Below, one piece after another: positions 9,372 to 15,529 of a stretch of DNA of 33,159 nt. The position numbers and the translations under genes are program-made. Each line of letters opens with the position of its first letter. Within the stretch, counting starts at the first letter, position 1. A model generated the notes under the pieces. It searched no databases and was not told the origin of the DNA. It saw nothing but the letters and a program-made list of their open reading frames with translations. The stretch is from Gammaproteobacteria bacterium (GTDB lineage Bacteria; Pseudomonadota; Gammaproteobacteria; Thiohalospirales; Thiohalospiraceae), in contig JAJRUV010000195.1 in NCBI GenBank assembly GCA_024277595.1, positions 1 through 33,159 on the forward strand. The letters run 5' to 3'.

Positions 9372-9380
9372 GTTATAGCA
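9372..9380 (-). promoter_or_regulatory. Possible extended -10 promoter for DUF4390-ntrYX-trkAH
   Basis: On the minus strand TGCTATAAC is an extended -10 match (TGN followed by TATAAC). It lies about 85 bp upstream of the DUF4390 start and downstream (in the direction of transcription) of the inserted repeat at 9437-9599. No good -35 box is visible, which extended -10 promoters tolerate. A promoter is needed if the repeat uncouples this unit from rsmB. Prediction from sequence only. Confidence 0.3.
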
Positions 9381-9394
9381 AGGAGAACAGCGTC

Positions 9395-9425
9395 TATACC
9401 CAAACTCCCTGGAGGTGCGGGTATA
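9395..9425. repeat. Short palindrome between DUF4390 gene and inserted repeat
   Basis: TATACCC at 9395-9401 pairs perfectly with GGGTATA at 9419-9425, with an inner CTCC/GGAG pairing. There is no T-run on either strand, so it is not a convincing terminator. It lies between the putative promoter and the larger inverted-repeat element. Confidence 0.4.
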
Positions 9426-9436
9426 TGAATGCTGCT

Positions 9437-9599
9437 AGGAGTCTGTCGGGTTTGGGTAATCGTAGCGAGCTGGTGGGAGATCGAGTCAAAATATTTCTGG
9501 TTTTGAGGCGAATAGTGGGGCTATTTAACGAAAAACCGGGGATATTTTGGCCGCTCTCCCATCAGCGCAGTAGATTATTCCCAAATCCGACAGACTCCT
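9437..9599. mobile_element. 163-bp imperfect inverted-repeat element (MITE-like), type 1
   Basis: The two ends are inverted copies beginning AGGAGTCTGTCGG. The similarity continues inward for about 65 bp on each side with scattered mismatches, through GTTTGGG/GATTTGGG, TGGGAGA, CAAAATAT and GGTTTT, leaving about 25 bp of unpaired centre. It contains no coding sequence. Its outer end is 2 bp from the rsmB stop codon. It sits between rsmB and DUF4390, genes that read in the same direction. No target duplication is obvious. The size, structure and position suggest a non-autonomous transposable element or a large RNA hairpin unit; the parent transposase family is not identified. Confidence 0.7.
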
Positions 9600-9601
9600 G
9601 G

Positions 9602-10915
9602 TCAGTAATTATTAACACGTTTTTTATGCAGACACGCATAGTAGAAACCGTCCATCTGGTTGTCACCGGGCAAAATCTGCCGTCCTGCGGACATTGATCT
9701 TCCCCATAGCACATCCAGGGGAACCTCCCTTGCATCGAAATGCCTGTCAACAAAACCTGCTGCTTGCTGCTCGTTTTCCTGTTTCAGAATGGAGCAGGTT
9801 ACATACAACAGGATACCGCCTGGCTTGAGTAAAGACCACAACGACTCCAATAAATGTTGTTGTTTTGCCACTAAAGAAGAGATATCGTCGGCTCGCCGCA
9901 ACACTTTAATATCGGGATGACGCCGGATTACACCTGTACCCGAACAGGGTGCATCGAGCAAAATACGATCAAACCGTTCACCATCCCACCACTGTGAAGG
10001 CTCGGCGGCATCGCCGGTCAGTAACCGTGCGCTCAAGCCCAGTCGGGACAGATTCTGCTCAACCCGCGGCAAGCGTTCCTCGTCAATATCGATCGCCACC
10101 AACTCGGCAAGTTCTGGTTGTAACTCCAGGATATGTGCTGTGTTCCCGCCTGGCGCGGCACAGGCGTCCAGTACTCTTTCACCCGGTTTTGCACCAAGCA
10201 ACGCGCCAGCAAGCTGTGCCGCACCATCCTGCACCGAAACATCCCCTTCCAAAAAACCCGGCAGGGTGGTGACATCAACAGGCTGGGCCAACATCAGGCC
10301 ACTTTCAGAGTCCGGTAGCTCAACAGCATCCATTCCCGCAGCACGAAGCCGTTGCAGCCAGGCGGATCGCTCAATACGCCTCCGGTTGACACGCAGTGTC
10401 AGCGGTGGTTGTTCATTGCTGCCACAAACAATCGTTCGCCACTGCTCTGGCCAGTCTGAGCGCAGCATGTCAAACAACCAGTGTGGAAAGGCTGTAGCGA
10501 TTGCCTCATCCTGGTCAACCTGAACAAGGGTCTGCTCCTTGCAGCGCAGAAATCCTCGCAGCACAGCATTGACCAGAGATCGCGCCCAGGGCTTGCCAAC
10601 AGCACGAGTAAGCGCTACCGTTTCCGACACGGCAGCATGATCCGGGACACGCAGATAAATCAATTGATACAGACCCAGCAGGATGATGGCATGCAGATTC
10701 TGATCCTTTGCCTTCAACGAACGATTGAGATGATGCGTGGCGCACGCCTCAAGCCGTGGCAGAAAACGCAGCACCCCAAAACAGAGCTGCCGGGCAAAGG
10801 CGCGATCATTAGCCTGGGGAACAGACTCGAGAATTTCCGGCAACACGGTCGATAGAGAACGACCCTGACCAAGCACCTGGTTTAGTACTCGCACGGCTGC
10901 GAGTCTCGGTTTCAT
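9602..10915 (-). CDS. rsmB: 16S rRNA (cytosine-967-C5)-methyltransferase RsmB
   Basis: The 437-residue protein has an N-terminal NusB-like RNA-binding domain (about 1-135) and a C-terminal SAM methyltransferase domain. Both cysteines of m5C methyltransferases are present: Cys324 in DAPCSGTG (release) and Cys374 in VTCSI (catalytic). The SAM loop reads DACAAPGGNTA, where most relatives have PGGKT, so the usual lysine is Asn258 here. Length matches the E. coli enzyme. It is downstream of fmt and def, the usual def-fmt-rsmB order. The start has only a weak AAGG upstream, close to a palindrome. The 3' end abuts an inverted-repeat element. Confidence 0.95.
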   Translation of the reverse strand: MKPRLAAVRVLNQVLGQGRSLSTVLPEILESVPQANDRAFARQLCFGVLRFLPRLEACATHHLNRSLKAKDQNLHAIILLGLYQLIYLRVPDHAAVSETVALTRAVGKPWARSLVNAVLRGFLRCKEQTLVQVDQDEAIATAFPHWLFDMLRSDWPEQWRTIVCGSNEQPPLTLRVNRRRIERSAWLQRLRAAGMDAVELPDSESGLMLAQPVDVTTLPGFLEGDVSVQDGAAQLAGALLGAKPGERVLDACAAPGGNTAHILELQPELAELVAIDIDEERLPRVEQNLSRLGLSARLLTGDAAEPSQWWDGERFDRILLDAPCSGTGVIRRHPDIKVLRRADDISSLVAKQQHLLESLWSLLKPGGILLYVTCSILKQENEQQAAGFVDRHFDAREVPLDVLWGRSMSAGRQILPGDNQMDGFYYACLHKKRVNNY

Positions 10916-10922
10916 AACCTTA

Positions 10923-10958
10923 TTAACCCGGCAACTATATATGTTGTTACCGGGTTAA
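10923..10958. repeat. Intercistronic palindrome between fmt and rsmB
   Basis: TTAACCCGG at 10923-10931 pairs with CCGGGTTAA at 10950-10958, extended by CAAC/GTTG with a three-base bulge around an AT-rich loop. The arm includes the fmt stop codon and lies about 8 bp from the rsmB start. There is no T-run, so an mRNA-processing or translational-coupling hairpin is likelier than a terminator. Confidence 0.5.
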
Positions 10959-11914
10959 CAGGATAATCCCAACACAATATCGGGATCGTGCAAATCAGGA
11001 TGTCCATTAATAAATGCTGCAGCATCGAGCAGCTTGCCACCCGCACTTTGCAAACGTTGCAAACGGAGTATACCGTCACCAGTAGCAACATCTATCCCCT
11101 GCTTGCTGACCCGCAGCACCGTTCCGGGCACCTTATCGAAATCACCGGAAAAAGGCTCCGTCTGCCACACACGCAATACCTCCCCACACAACAAGGTCTG
11201 CGCCACAGGCCATGGATTGAACGCACGAACCTGCCGATCCAGTTCTTGCGCAGAGAGCACCCAGTCCAGAACAGCCTCATTCTTATGAAGTTTGGGAGCA
11301 TAGGTTGCGGATTTTTCATCCTGCGGAACCGGGCAAACTGTTCCGCCCACGATCAGCCCGAGGGTATCCAGCAGCGCCTGGGCTCCTAACCTGGCGAGCC
11401 GATCATGCAATATCCGGCCGGTATCATTGGCATGAACAGGTGTAGTCAGGCGATAAAGCTCGGGGCCGGTATCCAGCCCCTCATCCATCTGCATAATGGT
11501 TACGCCAGTTTCAGAGTCTCCCGCCAAGATGACCCGCTGAATCGGCGCAGCACCCCGCCAGCGAGGTAATAAAGAGGCATGAATATTGATGCACCCCAGA
11601 CGGGGGGCATCCAGTATCGGCGGTGGCAACAACAGACCATAGGCAACCACCACCATAAGATCTGCCTGCAGAGCACGCAACCGCTGCTGCTGTTCCAGAT
11701 CATTCAGGGTAGCGGGCTGATATACCGAAAGACTATATTCCAGTGCCGCTGCTTTGACAGGAGTAGCTGTCAGCTTCCGTCCCCGGCCAGCGGGCCGATC
11801 AGGCTGCGTATAGACTGCACAGATCTCATGCTGATCCATTTCCAGCAGGGCATCGAGTGCCGCAACGGCAAAATCCGGCGTACCGGCAAAAATAATTTTC
11901 AGACGAGTACTCAT
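10955..11914 (-). CDS. fmt: Methionyl-tRNA formyltransferase
   Basis: The 319-residue enzyme transfers a formyl group from 10-formyl-THF to initiator Met-tRNA. The N-terminal catalytic Rossmann domain shows FAGTPDFAV, the catalytic trio Asn110 and His112 in INIHASLLPRWRGAAPIQ and Asp148 in DEGLDTG. The C-terminal OB-fold tRNA-binding domain follows from about residue 205. Length is normal. It lies 18 bp downstream of def, which removes the formyl group later, so the two steps are co-expressed. Confidence 0.97.
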   Translation of the reverse strand: MSTRLKIIFAGTPDFAVAALDALLEMDQHEICAVYTQPDRPAGRGRKLTATPVKAAALEYSLSVYQPATLNDLEQQQRLRALQADLMVVVAYGLLLPPPILDAPRLGCINIHASLLPRWRGAAPIQRVILAGDSETGVTIMQMDEGLDTGPELYRLTTPVHANDTGRILHDRLARLGAQALLDTLGLIVGGTVCPVPQDEKSATYAPKLHKNEAVLDWVLSAQELDRQVRAFNPWPVAQTLLCGEVLRVWQTEPFSGDFDKVPGTVLRVSKQGIDVATGDGILRLQRLQSAGGKLLDAAAFINGHPDLHDPDIVLGLSC

Positions 11915-11932
11915 TGCGACAAATCCTGTGGG

Positions 11933-12436
11933 TTACATGGTGTGACGCCGCTGTTTTTCCAGCTTCTTGCGAATGCGTTGCTGCTTCATTTCCGACAGAT
12001 AATCAACAAACAGTTTGCCATCCAGGTGATCGATTTCATGCTGAATACAGACAGCCAGCATCCCTTCAGCTTCAAGTTCAAAGGGGGCGCCACTCCGATC
12101 CAGGGCGCTGACCTTGACCTGACTGGCCCGCTTGACCGGCTCGTATATGCCGGGCACGGAAAGACAGCCCTCTTCGGTCTGTTCCTGCCCGTCCAGAGAA
12201 AGAAGTACTGGATTGATCAATACCAGCGGTTGATTCTTGTTTTCCGAAATATCGGCCACCAGCAAGCGCTGGTGGACATTCACCTGGGATGCCGCCAGGC
12301 CGATACCCGGCGCATCGTACATGGTTTCAAACATATCTTCGATCAGCTTGCGAATGTCATCATTAACGTCGCTGACCGGCTTGGCTGCTTTACGCAAACG
12401 TGCATCGGGATAGTGAAGTATCGGTAACAGAGCCAT
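11933..12436 (-). CDS. def: Peptide deformylase
   Basis: The 167-residue Fe/Zn metalloenzyme removes the N-formyl group from nascent proteins. All three motifs are present: GIGLAASQV (45-52), EGCLSVP with metal ligand Cys91, and QHEIDHLDG with His133, Glu134 and His137. The frame is open up to 12484, but ATG 12436 gives the family N-terminus ([21 protein letters not shown]); the extra 16 codons come from sequence reaching into an inserted repeat. No SD precedes this ATG. A TAATAT box ends only 7 bases upstream, so the mRNA may be nearly leaderless. It is the first gene of the def-fmt-rsmB unit. Confidence 0.96.
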   Translation of the reverse strand: MALLPILHYPDARLRKAAKPVSDVNDDIRKLIEDMFETMYDAPGIGLAASQVNVHQRLLVADISENKNQPLVLINPVLLSLDGQEQTEEGCLSVPGIYEPVKRASQVKVSALDRSGAPFELEAEGMLAVCIQHEIDHLDGKLFVDYLSEMKQQRIRKKLEKQRRHTM

Positions 12437-12469
12437 CGGATAAATATTATGTTGTGCGTTAAAAATATC

Positions 12470-12627
12470 GTAACTATTCACCACGAAGAGCGCGAAGAAA
12501 AAACGATATACTTGTAAAATAATAAGGTTAAATTACGATCAAGGTTTGCCAAAATGTCAATATCAACCATTTGCGCGTTGAAATCATGACCTTCGTGTGC
12601 CTCGTGCTCTCAGTGGTGACTGGTTAC
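12470..12627 (+). mobile_element. MITE-like element, GTAAC family, copy A (158 bp)
   Basis: The ends are GTAACTATTCACCAC and its imperfect inverse GTGGTGACTGGTTAC. The flanks are AAAATATC (12462-12469) and AAAATATT (12628-12635), an 8-bp target duplication with one mismatch. Long parts match copy B at 30218-30348 read on the other strand, for example CGATCAAGGTTTGCC, TCAATATCAACCATTT and TTGAAATCAT. Copy A has about 27 extra bp in the middle. It has no coding capacity. Ends starting GTAA and 8-bp duplications are typical of the IS66 family, so this is probably a non-autonomous IS66-type relic. It occupies the divergent spacer between def and the LysM gene. Confidence 0.8.
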
Positions 12628-12711
12628 AAAATATTTACGGTTAAGAATTATGATACTCGAACCGATATAGATTGTAACGTAACAAACCCAAAGGGATTGC
12701 AAACAGTGTTT

Positions 12712-13758
12712 ATGCTCAGGCACATGATACAGAAACTCACAATTTTACCCTTTTTTCTGCTCTTCTGCTGGGCAGGTTCTGCAATAGCTCAGACCATTGC
12801 GCTGAACCCCGGCCATCCCGACCGCTATGTGGTGGTCAAAGGGGATACGCTATGGGATATATCCGCGCGTTTCCTGCGTGCCCCCTGGCTGTGGCCGGAA
12901 GTGTGGCAGGTAAACCCGCAGATTAGCAATCCTCACCTTATCTATCCCGGAGATATCATTGCCCTTGAGCTGCGGGACGGGAAGCCGGTTCTGAGGCTTC
13001 ACCGCAGCCAAAATGTGGTCAAACTCTCTCCCCGCATGCGCGAACAACCGCTGGATCAGGCTATACCAACCGTTGATCCGGACGCAATACACCATTTTCT
13101 GAATCAGGCAAGGGTGGTAACAAAAGAAGAGCTGGAACTCGCGCCGTACGTATTGGGAGGCGTGGAAAAACGGCTTCTGGCGGGTATCACAGGAGAGCGA
13201 ATCTATGCCCGCGGCATACCGTCCGGAGTAACAACCCGCTATGGCGTTTACCGCGTCGGAGAAGTCTATCGCAACCCGAACAATAAAAAAGAGATACTGG
13301 GCCATGAAGCGGTCAGAGTAGCAGGCGCTATGCTGGACAGGGCGGGAGATCCCGCCACCCTGTTGATAACAGACGTTACACGAGAGATACGTACCGGTGA
13401 CCGCCTTCTGCCGCTGGGCGATAACTCGACCTCAAATCAGTATTATTTTCCTCACGCGCCCCAGCCCGGAACGAAAGGCCGTATAATATCGGTTTTTGAT
13501 GGAGCATCCATGGCAGGACAGTATCAGGCCGTAGTGCTGGATCTGGGGCGGCAACAGGATATCAAAACGGGTCACGTACTGGCTGTCTATCAGTCAAATG
13601 GCAGAATGAAAGATCCGGTCACGGGCGAGGATATCAAACTGCCCGGCGAACGCGCAGGTACACTACTGGTATTTCGAACCTTTGACAAGGTCAGCTATGC
13701 CCTGTTGATGGAATCCACCCGGCCAGTTCACGTCCTGGATGCCGTTCGCGCCCCGTGA
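12712..13758 (+). CDS. Secreted LysM domain protein
   Basis: The protein is about 348 residues. It has a signal peptide (LTILPFFLLFCWAGSAIAQ, cleavage after AIA) and one LysM peptidoglycan-binding domain at about residues 37-85 (YVVVKGDTLWDISARFLRAPWLWPEVWQ...NPHLIYPGDII), then about 260 residues with no recognised catalytic motif. This matches the LysM protein found upstream of dprA in many gammaproteobacteria, probably periplasmic and wall-associated. The start is uncertain: AAGGGA at 12691-12696 best serves a GTG at 12706, while ATGs at 12712 and 12724 are in frame. The frame remains open back to 12571 only because it runs into the MITE. Its stop overlaps the dprA start as GTGA. Confidence 0.85.
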   Translation: MLRHMIQKLTILPFFLLFCWAGSAIAQTIALNPGHPDRYVVVKGDTLWDISARFLRAPWLWPEVWQVNPQISNPHLIYPGDIIALELRDGKPVLRLHRSQNVVKLSPRMREQPLDQAIPTVDPDAIHHFLNQARVVTKEELELAPYVLGGVEKRLLAGITGERIYARGIPSGVTTRYGVYRVGEVYRNPNNKKEILGHEAVRVAGAMLDRAGDPATLLITDVTREIRTGDRLLPLGDNSTSNQYYFPHAPQPGTKGRIISVFDGASMAGQYQAVVLDLGRQQDIKTGHVLAVYQSNGRMKDPVTGEDIKLPGERAGTLLVFRTFDKVSYALLMESTRPVHVLDAVRAP

Positions 13759-14891
13759 CCACCGCTGCCACGGTGGAAGAAAATGATTTTTTTTACTGGC
13801 TGGCATTGTGGCGCGCCCCCGGAATTGGAACAAGGCTTTTTACCCGGCTGCTGGAACAGTTTGGCAAACCTGCCGCTGTATTCGCTGCGAGCCACGAGAA
13901 GCTAAGGGCCGCCGGGGTTACCCGGCCCGCCACGCTGAGTTACCTGGATGCCCCTGACCAGGCGGCTGTAGAACGGGATCTTGGCTGGCTGGAGGAACCT
14001 GACCACCACCTGTTGACCCTTGGGTCAGCAGATTACCCCCCACTACTGCGCGAACTCCCTGATCCCCCTCCTCTTCTGTTCGTACATGGCGAACCCGGCC
14101 TGCTCAGCTATCCCCAGCTGGCGATGGTCGGCAGCCGCAACGCATCCCGATCCGGCAGTGAAACCGCTTTTGATTTCGCCCGTCACCTTTCTGAGCACGG
14201 ACTGACGATTACCAGTGGTCTGGCGCTGGGAATCGATGCCGACTGCCATCGAGGAGCCTTGGCAGGAAACGGTCTGACCATCGCCGTCATCGGAACCGGA
14301 ATGGATCGCGTCTATCCCGCCCGGCATCGTGAACTGGCCCATGAAATAGCCGACAAAGGGGCTCTGGTATCTGAATTTCCTATCGGTACCTCTCCCGCCC
14401 GTGGCAACTTTCCCCGCCGCAACCGCATCATCAGCGGACTCTGCCTGGGAACACTGGTTGTTGAAGCAGCAACCCACAGCGGATCTCTGATCACCGCCCG
14501 GCAGGCATCAGAGCAAGGGCGGGAAGTATTCGCTATCCCCGGTTCCATCCACAACCCGCTGGCGCGGGGCTGTCACTGTCTGATACGTGAAGGAGCAAAA
14601 CTGGTCGAAACCGCGAGTGATATTATGGAAGAGCTTGCGGGAATCATTCCGCTGGCTCTGGAGAACGCCCACCGGACGGAACATCCCGGCAACCCGATGG
14701 TCGAACCGGATAGTGAATATCGCCAGCTGCTTGATACCATGGGTTATGATCCGATAACTGTCGATACAATAGTTGAACGGAGTGGATTGACGACAGAAGA
14801 AGTTTCCTCCATGCTGTTGGTACTAGAATTGCGGGACCGTGTAGCATCTATGCCGGGCGGTTTATACAGTCGGGTCGACAAGAGGGCATGA
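13755..14891 (+). CDS. dprA: DNA-processing protein DprA
   Basis: The 378-residue protein loads RecA onto incoming single-stranded DNA during transformation. It has an N-terminal SAM-like helix-hairpin part, a central Rossmann DprA/Smf domain with MVGSRNASRSGSE, TSGLALGIDADCHRGAL, IAVIGTGMDRVYPARHREL, EFPIGTSPARGNFPRRNRIISGL and EAATHSGSLITARQA, and a C-terminal winged-helix domain (about 305-375). It is full length. The start is GTG, overlapping the LysM stop as GTGA, and the stop overlaps the smg region. Presence of dprA alone does not show competence, because it is retained in many non-competent bacteria. Confidence 0.95.
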   Translation: MTTAATVEENDFFYWLALWRAPGIGTRLFTRLLEQFGKPAAVFAASHEKLRAAGVTRPATLSYLDAPDQAAVERDLGWLEEPDHHLLTLGSADYPPLLRELPDPPPLLFVHGEPGLLSYPQLAMVGSRNASRSGSETAFDFARHLSEHGLTITSGLALGIDADCHRGALAGNGLTIAVIGTGMDRVYPARHRELAHEIADKGALVSEFPIGTSPARGNFPRRNRIISGLCLGTLVVEAATHSGSLITARQASEQGREVFAIPGSIHNPLARGCHCLIREGAKLVETASDIMEELAGIIPLALENAHRTEHPGNPMVEPDSEYRQLLDTMGYDPITVDTIVERSGLTTEEVSSMLLVLELRDRVASMPGGLYSRVDKRA

Positions 14892-14893
14892 CC

Positions 14894-15370
14894 ATGAAAG
14901 AAACCGTACTCGATGTGCTGATGTATCTGTTTGAGAACTACATATATGAAGAGGTAGATATCGAACCGGACGAAGACACACTGCGTACCGAACTGAGTGC
15001 CGCCGGGTTTCAGAACGGCGAAATAGACAAGGCGCTCGGGTGGCTGGAGGGATTGGCGAACATACAGGATAACCTGAGTGAATCACCTCTCTGCAGCCAC
15101 TCTATCCGTCTTTATACAAGTGATGAGAGTGAAAAGCTTGATCGGGAAGCACGGGGTTTTCTGCTGTTTCTCGAACAGGTAGCCGTGCTGGATCAGGTCA
15201 GCCGTGAAATGGTGATCGACCGGGTGATGGCGCTGGAGGCAACCGATATTGATCTGGATCACCTCAAGTGGGTGGTGCTGATGGTGCTGTTCAACATGCC
15301 GGGGCAGGAAGCTGCCTTTGCATGGATGGAAGATATGGTATTTAATGAGATGCCAGTCGATCTGCACTGA
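14894..15370 (+). CDS. smg: Smg family protein (DUF494)
   Basis: The 158-residue acidic, helical protein matches the Smg/DUF494 family (MKETVLDVLMYLFENYIYEEVD at the N-terminus, LEATDIDLDHLKWVVLMVLFNMPG near the C-terminus). Its function is unknown; the gene regularly sits between dprA and topA. Two ATGs are close together. AGAGGG at 14881-14886 is only 1 base from the ATG at 14888 but 7 bases from the ATG at 14894, and the latter gives the usual MKETV start, so 14894 is preferred. Confidence 0.9.
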   Translation: MKETVLDVLMYLFENYIYEEVDIEPDEDTLRTELSAAGFQNGEIDKALGWLEGLANIQDNLSESPLCSHSIRLYTSDESEKLDREARGFLLFLEQVAVLDQVSREMVIDRVMALEATDIDLDHLKWVVLMVLFNMPGQEAAFAWMEDMVFNEMPVDLH

Positions 15371-15501
15371 GAAAAGCGTTAACCAGGACTCGTGGATTTA
15401 CAATAGATAGCGGGCGTAATGAATTGATTTTTAATAGATAATCAGTAGCTTTCCTTCGCTATTTCCCACGAACCCCAATTTGAGTGACATAACCAACTAC
15501 T

Positions 15502-15524
15502 GCCCGCGACAGCGGGCTTTTTTT
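15502..15524 (+). terminator. Intrinsic-terminator hairpin directly in front of topA
   Basis: A perfect 6-bp GC stem GCCCGC/GCGGGC with loop GACA is followed by seven T. By form it is a rho-independent terminator for the lysM-dprA-smg transcript. Its T-run ends only 5 bases before the topA ATG at 15530, on the same strand. It therefore also occupies the place where the topA SD sequence should be, and may act as an attenuator or initiation control. Confidence 0.8.
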
Positions 15525-15529
15525 AAATT

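Noticed and set aside
11579-12427. 282-codon frame on the plus strand opposite fmt and def
   Set aside because: It is antisense to two unmistakable genes and its translation (cysteine-, histidine- and glutamine-rich, low complexity) resembles no protein.
12437-12484. Upstream extension of def by 16 codons
   Set aside because: The added residues come partly from the inserted repeat and have no counterpart in peptide deformylases, which begin at [11 protein letters not shown].
12571-12711. Upstream extension of the LysM protein by 47 codons
   Set aside because: The extension overlaps the MITE and places sequence before a clear signal peptide.
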